Assembly (NCBI GenBank): GCA_001771575.1 | Contig: MEUD01000001.1 | Coordinates: 1,241,277 to 1,305,276, forward strand | Source: a candidate division WOR-1 bacterium RIFOXYB2_FULL_45_9 | GTDB taxonomy: Bacteria; Margulisbacteria; WOR-1; O2-12-FULL-45-9; XYB2-FULL-48-7 | Length of the DNA stretch: 64,000 bases | Reading direction: 5' to 3' | Shown here: positions 23,202 through 31,086 of the stretch, one piece after another | Numbering within the stretch: position 1 is the first letter of the stretch | Layout of the letters: each line of letters opens with the position of its first letter | Program-made: the position numbers and the translations under genes | Notes under the pieces: generated by a model | What the model saw: only the letters and a program-made list of their open reading frames with translations | Database searches by the model: none | Told to the model about the DNA's origin: nothing

Positions 23202-24357
23202 CGGAATGTCCGATCTGCCGCTTAAAGAACTTGGCGGCAAAACTCCGCTGGAGGCGGCCAGCACTCCGAACATGGACTATATCGCGAAGTATGGCGTTTG
23301 CGGCTGGACAAAAAATGTTCCGTCCGGTATGACGCCGGGCTCCGACGTCGCGGCGATGAGCATCTTTGGTTATGACCCGAAAAAAGGCTATACAGGCCGG
23401 GGACCGCTGGAAGCGGCCAGCTTGGGAGTGAGATTGGGAGAAAAAGACATCGCCTTCCGTTGTAACCTGGTGACCATTGGCGATGGGAAGATGAAGGATT
23501 TTACCGCTGGACATATCTCGACCGATGAAGCAAGGCGGGCGTTCAAGGAGCTTAATAAAAAGATCGGCTCGAAAAAGATCGAGTTCATCCCCGGGCTTAG
23601 CTATCGGAACCTGCTGGTTTTTCGCGATCTAGGCGGCGGGGAGATCCAGAGGCTGGTTGGGACCAAAACCACTCCGCCTCACGATATTTCAGGGAAAAGG
23701 ATTGCTTCATATTTGCCCAAGGGAAGAGGGGAAGAGCTTCTTTTATCGCTGATCAACGAGAGCGAACTTATCTTGCGCCAGATCAAATCCAAGGCGACGA
23801 TCATTTGGCCCTGGGGGCAAGGCGGGCGGCCGCGGATCGAATCGTTTTCGAGCAAAAATAAAAAGAGCGCCGCAGTGATCACCGCGGTCCATCTCTTAAA
23901 AGGCCTTGGCTTGAGCACCGGGATGGAAGTAATAAACGTTCCAGGGGCGACCGGCTATTTGGACACCAATTATTCCGGGAAGGTCAAAGCCGCGATAAAC
24001 GCGATCAAACGACGGGAAGTTGTTTTTGTCCACGTTGAAGCTCCGGACGAAGCCGGGCACGAAGGGGACATCAAGCACAAGCTGAAGGCGATCGAGGACT
24101 TTGACCGGTTAGTTGTCGGTCCGATCCTGGAAAAGATCCGCTTAAAAAAGATCAATGCCAAGATCCTGGTCCTCCCCGATCATCCAACCCCGATCAAGTA
24201 CAAGACCCATACCGCGGACCCGGTCCCTTTCGCGATATTTTCGTCGTATAACAAGCTTTGTTCGCTAAAAATCAAAGGCTACAGCGAGCGTCAGATCAGA
24301 AAGTCTAAGTTTAAGATCAAACATGGCCATGAACTGCTGGCCTATCTGTTTAAATAG
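23176..24357 (+). CDS. apgM: Cofactor-independent phosphoglycerate mutase, archaeal type (ApgM)
   Basis: Interconverts 3- and 2-phosphoglycerate in glycolysis and gluconeogenesis. The protein has 393 residues. MKYFVVIGDGMSDLP holds a metal Asp. TPGSDVAAMSIFGYDP contains the phosphorylated Ser. HVEAPDEAGHEGD and VLPDHPTPIKYKTHTADPVPF supply the remaining metal ligands. The length and the GRGPLEAA segment fit the archaeal/ApgM branch of the alkaline-phosphatase superfamily. The start lies inside cvpA (26-base overlap). Confidence 0.95.
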   Translation: MKYFVVIGDGMSDLPLKELGGKTPLEAASTPNMDYIAKYGVCGWTKNVPSGMTPGSDVAAMSIFGYDPKKGYTGRGPLEAASLGVRLGEKDIAFRCNLVTIGDGKMKDFTAGHISTDEARRAFKELNKKIGSKKIEFIPGLSYRNLLVFRDLGGGEIQRLVGTKTTPPHDISGKRIASYLPKGRGEELLLSLINESELILRQIKSKATIIWPWGQGGRPRIESFSSKNKKSAAVITAVHLLKGLGLSTGMEVINVPGATGYLDTNYSGKVKAAINAIKRREVVFVHVEAPDEAGHEGDIKHKLKAIEDFDRLVVGPILEKIRLKKINAKILVLPDHPTPIKYKTHTADPVPFAIFSSYNKLCSLKIKGYSERQIRKSKFKIKHGHELLAYLFK

Positions 24358-24366
24358 AGGAGAACC

Positions 24367-25212
24367 ATGAAAATAGCAATTATCGGGCTCGGGTTGATTG
24401 GTGGTTCGCTTGGTCTGGCTTTGAAGAAAAACGGAGCGCATTCGCTTATCGGCATTCCCCGTGACGAAAAAACGCTCCAAAAAGCGCTGGCACTTGGGGT
24501 GGTTGATGAGGGAACAACAGACCATCTGCGGGGGGTTAAGGAGGCCGACTTGGTCTTTGTCTGTGTCCCGATCAACTTGATCGTTCCGGTAGTTGGGGAG
24601 ATCGCTCCCCACTTAAAAAAAGGAGCTATCGTGACCGATGTCGCCAGCACAAAATATGAGGTCGTTACCCGGCTGGAAAAGGCGATGCCCAAAGGGACCT
24701 ATTTTATCGGCGGGCATCCTTTGGCCGGCAAAGAACAGTTCAAAATTGACGCGGCGGAAGCCGGATTGTTCAATGACCGGACCTGGGTCTTGACCCGGAC
24801 CTCCCGGACCAGCCAGCGAGCTATGGAAAAAGTGACAGAGATTGTCCGGTTGATCGGCGCCAAGCCGATTGAGCTGGAGCCAAAGACGCACGACCTGGTC
24901 GTCGCGGCGATAAGCCACGTTCCTTTAGCGGTCGCGGTGGCCCTGGTCAACGCGGTCTCTGGTGAAGCGGAGAAAGTGATCATGGCCCAATGCGCCGCTT
25001 CCGGTTTTCGCGACTCAACCCGTGTCGCCTCGGGCGACCCGATCCTGGGGGTCGATATCTTCACGACCAATAAAAAAGCGGTCCTGAAGATGATTGGCTC
25101 GTTCAAGCGTTCCCTATCATCTCTTGAAGGGTTGATCAAAGAGGGGAATGGGGAGAAGATCAGAGAAGAACTGGCAAGGGCCAAGCAATTCCGGGATTCG
25201 ATCTACGGCTAA
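24367..25212 (+). CDS. tyrA: Prephenate dehydrogenase (TyrA)
   Basis: NAD(P)-dependent oxidative decarboxylation of prephenate to 4-hydroxyphenylpyruvate for tyrosine. The protein has 281 residues. The Rossmann turn is GLGLIGGSLGLAL. Family motifs VTDVASTK, GGHPLAGKE (active-site His) and AAISHVPLAVA are present. There is no ACT domain or fused chorismate mutase. A ribosome site (GAGGAG) precedes the ATG. It is the last gene of the plus-strand operon and shares a CTAA with the convergent RSH gene. Confidence 0.95.
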   Translation: MKIAIIGLGLIGGSLGLALKKNGAHSLIGIPRDEKTLQKALALGVVDEGTTDHLRGVKEADLVFVCVPINLIVPVVGEIAPHLKKGAIVTDVASTKYEVVTRLEKAMPKGTYFIGGHPLAGKEQFKIDAAEAGLFNDRTWVLTRTSRTSQRAMEKVTEIVRLIGAKPIELEPKTHDLVVAAISHVPLAVAVALVNAVSGEAEKVIMAQCAASGFRDSTRVASGDPILGVDIFTTNKKAVLKMIGSFKRSLSSLEGLIKEGNGEKIREELARAKQFRDSIYG

Positions 25213-27221
25213 AACGGCAGATCGTTATAACCAGAATAAAAAGCCCCCATTGCTTGGTGGAGCGGAATAGCGCCGCTCGCGATTTGACGGTAAAAATCAT
25301 CGGCTGAAGACCAACTGGCATTATGGATGTCCTCGAGAATTATCACCCCTTTTTGAAACCAGCTGGAGCGATCGAAATCGTCTAACAATTCCCCGTGTAA
25401 ATCAGAATAGCTAAAGATCTTTATCCCATTTCTCTGCGCCTCGAGGGTCGCCTGAACGATCATTTTTTTTCCCAGGCTGGCCTGTCGTTGGGAAGGAAGG
25501 AGGGAAATATAGGTTTTAACCTGGCTCAATAAATTTGGCTCACGGATCAAAGAAAAAAGATCGTGGCCCACACCGCTGGTCGCCAAGGTCAGGGAAACAT
25601 TTTGTCCGGTGAACCATTGAAAAACCTCGCCAAGCACCCCCCCGCCAAAAACGCGTCCTTCCCATTCCCCGCTAACCAGTCTTAACGGATATCCAGGGTC
25701 ACAGGCGGCCGCCAGATCAAACCAAGTACTGCGCTGATCGATCAGAGCAAGGTGCGATCTGTTTTGCCGGAGAGGACCTCCGACGGATTTTACCCTGACC
25801 TCGACTTCTCTCATGTGGGGAAGCCTTTGCAGAAGATGCCGCCGCCCTTCACGGTCGGCCCTTTGGGCGAGTTCCAGGCTTGACTCTGACAGCAACGGTG
25901 ACGACAGAGAGGCCAGGCCGGAAGCAGACAGGCTGATGGCAGCCAGCCCAAGACGGTTTGTCAGGTCCATTGCCCGCGAAAAGATCCGGAGACGGATCTC
26001 AATTTCGCCTTTATATTCATCGTGCAGGGCGCGATAGCCATTCGACTTTTGATTAACGATAAAGTCGCGTCTTCTTTCCGGGAGGATCGAGATGCCGGTC
26101 TCACCGTCTTTGGCCAGAAGGGCCCGGACTTGATAGCAGGCGGTCTCGTCTTCGGTCATCACATCGAGGAAGAATAGGTTGCGTCCGGAAAAACAATATC
26201 TAAATGGCCCGGCAATGGGAGGCATTTCGTAGTGTTCCAGGCGTTTTTCAAGGACCGAAAAATTCCATTTCGCTTCAGCAGCTTCCGCGCGGTATTTGAC
26301 ATACATTTCATAAGGGGTCCGGATGGCAACCCAGGCCTCGACCTTTACCCCTTTGGCCAAAAGCTGGTCGACGATCGAGAGGCGATATTTTTGAAGGATA
26401 GGACCGGGGATCGTTGTTTCCAGTATATTATGTAAGTCAGAAAAATCGGTCGGATGGGCGGTTTTCAGGGCTTTGTTGGCCACGTTCAGGGCCATTGCCC
26501 TGGCCCCGACTACCGCGACCGCCAGCGGAAAGATCACTTCATCGACGAACCGAAAATGGTAGAACTTGCTTTCCGGGCTCAATTTTTCACAGGTGTTGAA
26601 GTAGTCGTCAAGATCGGCCATCTTAATATATATGGATTCCATGAACCGCATTGCCGCCCGGATGAATAGCGGTTCATACCGCTCGGCCTGCTGAAGCTTG
26701 GTTTCCTGTTTTCCGGTCTTTAAATTCGAAAGGGCCTGGACAATCCCTTTGGCCCGCTCGCCGAAAACCATTCCGATCTCCTCTGCCCTCAAAGTGGTGT
26801 CTTCCAGGGTGTCGTGCAGCCAAACGGCGACATAAGCGTCTCCTCCAAGATAAGGGGCGTCTGTTTCCGTTAATCGTTCGATTATCCTTAGCATGTGGTA
26901 AACGTAAAGTTCACCGGTTTTCCTAAGGATCGGGCCCCCGGCCTGGTTAACGTGAGCTTTAACGGCCAGGGTTGCCGCGGCATAAAACTTACCGAGGCTA
27001 AAACTGCTTCGTTGACCGGCCTGATGCGCTTTATCCTGGAGGAGTTGAGCGGCTTGCCAAACACGGGCAAAGAAACCCATATTTTGAGAGTATAATTGAT
27101 GTCCCCAGGTTGATCTGGCCGCGGCGGTCAGGTGGTTCGGGTTGCCGTATTTAATGATGCGCCGACCGTTGAAAGGTGGAAAGGCAACTGGGGTCGGACG
27201 ATCGAAATTTGTTTTTTTCAT
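25209..27221 (-). CDS. Divergent RelA/SpoT homologue (RSH protein 1)
   Basis: A 670-residue protein built like a RelA/SpoT homologue but strongly diverged. The HD hydrolase domain keeps H109 and H136-D137 (WLHDTLEDT) and a KMADLDD motif, so (p)ppGpp hydrolysis is possible. The synthetase region shows RTPYEMYVKYR and KSNGYRALH followed by EIEIRLRIF, which keeps the catalytic-type Glu, but the usual YDL Asp appears to be Asn (SGRNLFFLD). A TGS-like segment (STWFDLAAACDPGYPLRLVSG) precedes a C-terminal region of about 150 residues that matches nothing recognised. It may be a stress regulator with hydrolase activity only. Confidence 0.72.
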   Translation of the reverse strand: MKKTNFDRPTPVAFPPFNGRRIIKYGNPNHLTAAARSTWGHQLYSQNMGFFARVWQAAQLLQDKAHQAGQRSSFSLGKFYAAATLAVKAHVNQAGGPILRKTGELYVYHMLRIIERLTETDAPYLGGDAYVAVWLHDTLEDTTLRAEEIGMVFGERAKGIVQALSNLKTGKQETKLQQAERYEPLFIRAAMRFMESIYIKMADLDDYFNTCEKLSPESKFYHFRFVDEVIFPLAVAVVGARAMALNVANKALKTAHPTDFSDLHNILETTIPGPILQKYRLSIVDQLLAKGVKVEAWVAIRTPYEMYVKYRAEAAEAKWNFSVLEKRLEHYEMPPIAGPFRYCFSGRNLFFLDVMTEDETACYQVRALLAKDGETGISILPERRRDFIVNQKSNGYRALHDEYKGEIEIRLRIFSRAMDLTNRLGLAAISLSASGLASLSSPLLSESSLELAQRADREGRRHLLQRLPHMREVEVRVKSVGGPLRQNRSHLALIDQRSTWFDLAAACDPGYPLRLVSGEWEGRVFGGGVLGEVFQWFTGQNVSLTLATSGVGHDLFSLIREPNLLSQVKTYISLLPSQRQASLGKKMIVQATLEAQRNGIKIFSYSDLHGELLDDFDRSSWFQKGVIILEDIHNASWSSADDFYRQIASGAIPLHQAMGAFYSGYNDLPF

Positions 27222-27231
27222 GCACTTATAT

Positions 27232-27241
27232 GTCGGCCGAC
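27232..27241. repeat. 10-bp perfect palindrome between divergent genes
   Basis: GTCGGCCGAC, immediately upstream of the RSH protein 1 start. Its position in the divergent intergenic region with a second inverted repeat at 27251 makes a protein-binding site possible. No function is assigned. Confidence 0.35.
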
Positions 27242-27250
27242 GGCGGGCCG

Positions 27251-27271
27251 AATTTCAATGACGTTGAAATT
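27251..27271. repeat. Inverted repeat, possible operator
   Basis: AATTTCAA-TGACG-TTGAAATT, a perfect 8-bp inverted repeat with a 5-base centre, lies in the intergenic space between RSH protein 1 and the methyltransferase gene. It sits 34 bp before the TATAAT of the methyltransferase and 30 bp upstream of the RSH start. It looks like a dimeric-regulator operator more than a terminator, as no T-run follows. Confidence 0.4.
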
Positions 27272-27304
27272 TAAGCCGAATAAAGCGGAAAGATAATAGT
27301 AAGG

Positions 27305-27310
27305 TATAAT
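27305..27310 (+). promoter_or_regulatory. -10 box (TATAAT) for the RNA methyltransferase gene
   Basis: TATAAT overlaps the first possible ATG (27309) and lies 7 bases before the second ATG (27318). This favours 27318 as the true, leaderless start. Confidence 0.55.
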
Positions 27311-27317
27311 GGACAAC

Positions 27318-28541
27318 ATGGAAGAAAAATTAAAAGATATTAAGGAACGGATCAAGCCTCGTTGCCCATATTTTGGGCCGTGCGGCGGTTGTCAGTTGCA
27401 GGATATTCCGTACCCGATTCAGCTCATGCTAAAAAGAGAAGAGGTTGTGGACCGTTTAGCGGAGCAGGGGATAAACAGCGTTAAGGTAGAGCCTGTGATC
27501 GGTATGGACGATCCCTGGTTTTACCGGAACAAGATCCAGTTCCCGATCCGTTCGCAGAATGGGCGCCTGCAGATGGGCTACTATAAGCGGCGTACCCATG
27601 AAGTGGTGAATATTAAAGAGTGCTATATCCAGGACCCCTTCTTGACCGAGATCGCCCAGATCGCCCATAAGATCTTTGAGGAGCGCGGTCTTTCCGCTTA
27701 TGACGAAAAGAGCGGCCAGGGGGTGCTCCGGCATTTTATCGGCAGAAGCGCTTTCGCGACCAATGAGATCTTGCTCGGGATAGTGGTCAACGGCCGGGGC
27801 CTTCCCGCCGGTTTTACCGTTGCGAGCGATATAAAAAAACAGGAGAGGCTAATGCACCGTCTGGTCGCCCGGCACCAGGATTATCCAAACTACGAAGAAA
27901 AGCGGCGGATCATCGGCATCGTCCAGAACATTAACAATTTTAAGAGTAACGTCATTTTGGGGGACAAATACAACTCTCTTTTTGGCGGGACCTTTATTAA
28001 AGACAAGCTTGGCAAATATATATTCAAGGTCCAACTGCCGTCGTTTTATCAGATCAATCCTGTTCAGGCGGTCAAGCTCTATGACGCGGTGAGGGATCTT
28101 GCCGCGCTGACCGGACGGGAGCTGGTGGTCGACGCTTACGCCGGAATTGGGCCGGTCGCTTTTTGGCTTTCGACCAAAGCCAGAGAAGTGATCGGGATCG
28201 AAGAGTGCGCTCCGGCGGTCAAAGACGCGCTGGAAAATATTAAATTCAACAATTTTGTGAAGGTGGAAATGAAATTGGGGAAGGTCGAGCAATTGATGCC
28301 GAAGAAAGCTGACGTCATTGTTCTGGACCCGCCGCGAGGCGGTTGTTCGGAAAAGGTCCTGGGGAGCGTCGTGAAATCGGGCGCAAAGAGGGTCATCTAT
28401 GTTTCCTGCGCCCCGGAAAGTCTGGCCCGCGACTTAAAGATATTAGAACGGCATGGCTATAAAACCGAGGTCATTCAGCCGGTTGACATGTTCCCGCACA
28501 CCATCCACGTCGAATCGATCGCGGTCGTGGTTAAATCCTAG
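27318..28541 (+). CDS. RNA (uracil-5-)-methyltransferase, TrmA/RlmD family
   Basis: SAM-dependent m5U methyltransferase acting on rRNA or tRNA; the substrate cannot be told from sequence. About 407 residues. An iron-sulfur motif (CPYFGPCGGCQLQ, with a late CAPES Cys) is near the N-terminus. No N-terminal TRAM domain is present. The SAM site is VVDAYAGIGPVAFWL. DPPRGGCS and the nucleophile Cys in VIYVSCAPESLARDL are typical. The start at 27318 is chosen because the upstream ATG sits inside the -10 box. Confidence 0.93.
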   Translation: MEEKLKDIKERIKPRCPYFGPCGGCQLQDIPYPIQLMLKREEVVDRLAEQGINSVKVEPVIGMDDPWFYRNKIQFPIRSQNGRLQMGYYKRRTHEVVNIKECYIQDPFLTEIAQIAHKIFEERGLSAYDEKSGQGVLRHFIGRSAFATNEILLGIVVNGRGLPAGFTVASDIKKQERLMHRLVARHQDYPNYEEKRRIIGIVQNINNFKSNVILGDKYNSLFGGTFIKDKLGKYIFKVQLPSFYQINPVQAVKLYDAVRDLAALTGRELVVDAYAGIGPVAFWLSTKAREVIGIEECAPAVKDALENIKFNNFVKVEMKLGKVEQLMPKKADVIVLDPPRGGCSEKVLGSVVKSGAKRVIYVSCAPESLARDLKILERHGYKTEVIQPVDMFPHTIHVESIAVVVKS

Positions 28542-28632
28542 AGGGGCGTTTTTTTAATAAGCCTTTTTTTCTTTTCGCTTCTTTGGCTCTTTTGCGGCGC
28601 CGTTTGATTTCTTGTTCTCTTTGTCTTGGCAT
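28531..28632 (-). CDS. Possible 33-residue basic protein
   Basis: A short frame on the minus strand, rich in Arg and Lys: MPRQREQEIKRRRKRAKEAK, then RKKGLLKKRPSRI. Composition resembles small ribosome-associated proteins, but no family is recognised. AGGAG lies one base before the ATG, too close to be a normal ribosome site. It overlaps the methyltransferase gene by 11 bases tail to tail, as other convergent genes here do. It could be a chance frame. Confidence 0.35.
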   Translation of the reverse strand: MPRQREQEIKRRRKRAKEAKRKKGLLKKRPSRI

Positions 28633-28680
28633 GCTCCTATTATCTCTTATTTTCTTATGGTCGTCAACACACCCTCACCC

Positions 28681-28731
28681 ACCATCCGCCAACGCGGATG
28701 GTCCCCCCTCTCCCGCCGAGGCGGGAGAGGG
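28681..28731. repeat. Two tandem perfect hairpins, REP-like
   Basis: ACCATCCGC-CAAC-GCGGATGGT (28681-28702) is followed by CCCTCTCCCGC-CGAG-GCGGGAGAGGG (28706-28731). These are 9- and 11-bp perfect stems with 4-base loops. They fill most of the 130-bp gap before the acylphosphatase gene. No T-run follows, so this looks like a repetitive extragenic palindrome and not an intrinsic terminator. Confidence 0.65.
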
Positions 28732-28749
28732 CCAGAGAATGAAATAGTT

Positions 28750-28758
28750 TGTTATAAT
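28750..28758 (+). promoter_or_regulatory. Extended -10 promoter (TGTTATAAT) for acylphosphatase
   Basis: TGT-TATAAT lies 7 bases before the ATG at 28766, with no ribosome site. A leaderless message is expected. Confidence 0.65.
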
Positions 28759-28765
28759 TCAGATT

Positions 28766-29038
28766 ATGAAGAAACGGGCGCATATCATTTATTCCGGGCG
28801 AGTGCAGGGAGTGGGGTTTCGTTACACGGCGGTCGACCAGGCGGGAAGGTATCCAGTTACCGGCTGGGTCAAGAATTTGCCGGGTGAAAAAGTGGAGCTG
28901 GTCGTTGAAGGAGAAGAAGAGGCGATAGATCAATATACTTCCGCGCTTAGCCGGATATTTAAGCAAAGGATCCAAAAAGAGGATTTTTTCTGGGAACCGG
29001 CAACCGGTGAGTTTACCGGTTTTCAGATAAACTATTAG
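28766..29038 (+). CDS. acyP: Acylphosphatase
   Basis: Small enzyme that hydrolyses acyl phosphates such as carbamoyl- or 1,3-bisphosphoglycerate. It has 90 residues, the family length. GRVQGVGFRYTAV carries the catalytic Arg and phosphate loop, and GWVKNLPGEKVELVVEG carries the catalytic Asn. The 3' end overlaps miaA on the other strand by 26 bases. It stands alone behind its own promoter. Confidence 0.94.
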   Translation: MKKRAHIIYSGRVQGVGFRYTAVDQAGRYPVTGWVKNLPGEKVELVVEGEEEAIDQYTSALSRIFKQRIQKEDFFWEPATGEFTGFQINY

Positions 29039-29924
29039 AGATTGCCTTGAGAGCGGCGGTTTTATCCTGGACGTCCAGCCAGATTGCTCCCTTGAACCTC
29101 CGGAACCAGGTGAGTTGACGGCGGGAAAAATTGCGGGTCCGCTTCTTTAGCTCGGCGACCATCGTTTCTTTATTCCAGCGGCCCTCAAGATATTCGACAA
29201 CTTCTTTGTAGCCGAGCGCCTGCAATGAAGTTAGGGTTGGCGAATACCTGGCCAATAGCCCTCTAACTTCTTTAACGAGCCCTTGCGCCAGCATCGCGTC
29301 GACCCGCTCCTCGATCCGTTTATACAGCAGGTCGCGGGGGAGAGTGAGGCAAAAGAGGCTGTATTTGGAGCCTGCGACTGAACGTCGCGGTTCATCAATA
29401 CGTAATTTCTGTAGTTCCGAGATTGGTTTGCCGGTCAGCTCAAAGACTTCGAGCGCCCGCATAAGCCTCTTTTTGTCGTTCGGGTGGATCTTTGCGGAGG
29501 CAACTGGATCGATAGTTGAAAGTTGAGAATAGAGTGTGGCGGTGGGGATTGTTTCCAGCCGGGCTCGCAGTTCTTTGTCAGCCGAGGTGATCGGGAAAGA
29601 GAAGCCCTCAACAAGCGACCAGAGATAGAGGCCGGTCCCTCCGACAATGATCGGGATTTTCCCTTTGCTCTTTACCTTGGCCGATATCCTGGAGCACTCG
29701 CTGACGAAGTCGGAGACGGTCCACTCATCGCTGGGGTCTCGGACGTCGATGAGATGATGCGGTATCCCTTGCCGTTCTTCGGCGGTCGGTTTGGCGGTCC
29801 CGATATCCATTCCTCTGTAAACCTGCATCGAATCGGCGGAGATTATTTCGCCGTTAATTTGTTTGGCGAGTTCGATCGATAAGCTGGTTTTGCCGACTGC
29901 GGTGGGGCCGAACAAATAGAGCAC
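29013..29924 (-). CDS. miaA: tRNA dimethylallyltransferase MiaA
   Basis: Transfers a dimethylallyl group to A37 of tRNAs reading UNN codons. The protein has 303 residues. The P-loop is FGPTAVGKTSLS. DSMQVYRGMDIGTAKP and HHLIDVRDP are family motifs, and RNFSRRQLTWFRR lies near the end. The GTG at 29924 overlaps the stop of the zinc-peptidase gene by one base, so the two are coupled. The partner enzyme MiaB is not in the window; the related RimO is at 46-47 kb. Confidence 0.96.
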   Translation of the reverse strand: MLYLFGPTAVGKTSLSIELAKQINGEIISADSMQVYRGMDIGTAKPTAEERQGIPHHLIDVRDPSDEWTVSDFVSECSRISAKVKSKGKIPIIVGGTGLYLWSLVEGFSFPITSADKELRARLETIPTATLYSQLSTIDPVASAKIHPNDKKRLMRALEVFELTGKPISELQKLRIDEPRRSVAGSKYSLFCLTLPRDLLYKRIEERVDAMLAQGLVKEVRGLLARYSPTLTSLQALGYKEVVEYLEGRWNKETMVAELKKRTRNFSRRQLTWFRRFKGAIWLDVQDKTAALKAISNSLSENR

Positions 29925-30604
29925 TAATCCCGTTGACTGCGCAGGGCCACAAGTCTGATCAGGTTAAGTATCGCCATGGCGGCGGCGGCGATATAAGTGA
30001 GGGCGGCGGCATTGAGGACGGCACGGGCCATGGGGACCTCTTCTTCGGTTAAAAAACCGCCTTCAGCCAGGACCCTTATGGCCCGCTTGCTGGCGTCAAA
30101 TTCGACCGGCAGGGTGACCACCGAGAAGAAAACCGCCAGAGAAAAGAAGACGATCCCAATATCCATCAGCGGTCTATAACTAAAGATCATCCCAAGGAAA
30201 AAAAGAGGGAAGGCCAGGCTCGTGCCCAGGTTTGAGACCGGGACCATACCGTTGCGCAGTTTGAGAGGTGCGTACGCCTTGCCGTCCTGGACGGCGTGGC
30301 CTGCTTCATGGGCGGCAACCCCCAGCGCGGCAACTGAAGTGCTGTTGTAAACATCTCGTGACAAATGAAGTGTTTTGTCTCTGGGGTCGTAGTGGTCGCT
30401 TAATTCGCCGGGAGTTTCTTTGACAGCCACATCAGTCAGGCCGGCCGAGTTGAGGATGCTTTGGGCGGCTGACGCTCCCGTTATCCCTTTCCGGGAAGAA
30501 AGGCTAGAGTATTTGGCAAAGGTCGACTTTACCTTGAACTGCGCGTAAAAAGCGAGGAGCATCGCGGGGAGAAGAAGGATAAAGGTCCAATCGTAATAGT
30601 ACAT
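29924..30604 (-). CDS. Membrane zinc metallopeptidase, YugP family
   Basis: A 226-residue neutral zinc metallopeptidase-like protein. One N-terminal helix (about 5-22) precedes a soluble part with the zinc motif AAHEAGHAVQD (HExxH). Two or three C-terminal hydrophobic helices follow. The DHYDPRDKTLHLS segment is typical of the YugP/Zn_peptidase_2 family, whose targets are unknown. It starts 6 bases downstream of a TGTTATAAT box and is coupled to miaA. Confidence 0.88.
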   Translation of the reverse strand: MYYYDWTFILLLPAMLLAFYAQFKVKSTFAKYSSLSSRKGITGASAAQSILNSAGLTDVAVKETPGELSDHYDPRDKTLHLSRDVYNSTSVAALGVAAHEAGHAVQDGKAYAPLKLRNGMVPVSNLGTSLAFPLFFLGMIFSYRPLMDIGIVFFSLAVFFSVVTLPVEFDASKRAIRVLAEGGFLTEEEVPMARAVLNAAALTYIAAAAMAILNLIRLVALRSQRD

Positions 30605-30610
30605 GGGTAA

Positions 30611-30619
30611 ATTATAACA
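30611..30619 (-). promoter_or_regulatory. Extended -10 promoter (TGTTATAAT) for the YugP-like gene
   Basis: Minus-strand TGT-TATAAT lies 6 bases before the ATG at 30604, in the 45-bp gap after mgtC. It indicates a separate leaderless transcript for the peptidase-miaA pair. Confidence 0.6.
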
Positions 30620-30649
30620 AATCGGGCTAAAGCGGGCAATTGACGAAGA

Positions 30650-31075
30650 TTATTCCTTGGTTTTGATGACCCGCTTTTCCACCTGACGAAGCAATTCCAA
30701 GGCGATGATCGTCAGGGCGATGACCGTTATCGCCTCAACGTAGAAACTCGCCCCAACCGCGACTCCGATCGCCGCGGTGATCCAGATCGAAGCGGCGGTG
30801 GTGACCCCTTTGACCCCGTTTCCCGATTGAATGATACAGCCGGCGCCAAGAAAGCCGATGCCGGTGACGACCCCGGCCGCGATGCGGGAAGGGTCGCCGT
30901 AACTGCCAATGATCATCATTTTGTAAGAAACGATCATAAAAAGCGCGGAGCCGACGCAGACCAGGATATGGGTCCGCATTCCGGCGGTCTTTCCTTCCAG
31001 TTCGCGGAACCAACCGACAATCCCCCCCAGGAAAAACGCGAGAGTTAAATTAACGATCACGGTCAGGTCGGACAT
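30650..31075 (-). CDS. mgtC: MgtC/SapB family membrane protein
   Basis: A 141-residue inner-membrane protein with four hydrophobic helices. GGIVGWFRELEGKTAGMRTHILVC, seen here in shorter pieces (GWFRELEGK, AGMRTHIL), and GIGFLGAGCIIQ are the MgtC signatures. It is the short form lacking the C-terminal ACT-like domain of Salmonella MgtC. MgtC proteins modulate ATP synthase and magnesium homeostasis in some bacteria; the role here is unknown. A strong AAGGAGG site precedes the ATG, and it follows leuD by 11 bases. Confidence 0.92.
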   Translation of the reverse strand: MSDLTVIVNLTLAFFLGGIVGWFRELEGKTAGMRTHILVCVGSALFMIVSYKMMIIGSYGDPSRIAAGVVTGIGFLGAGCIIQSGNGVKGVTTAASIWITAAIGVAVGASFYVEAITVIALTIIALELLRQVEKRVIKTKE

Positions 31076-31086
31076 TGCTGGCCTCC

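Noticed and set aside
28681-28731. Double hairpin as an intrinsic terminator
   Set aside because: No T-run follows either stem.
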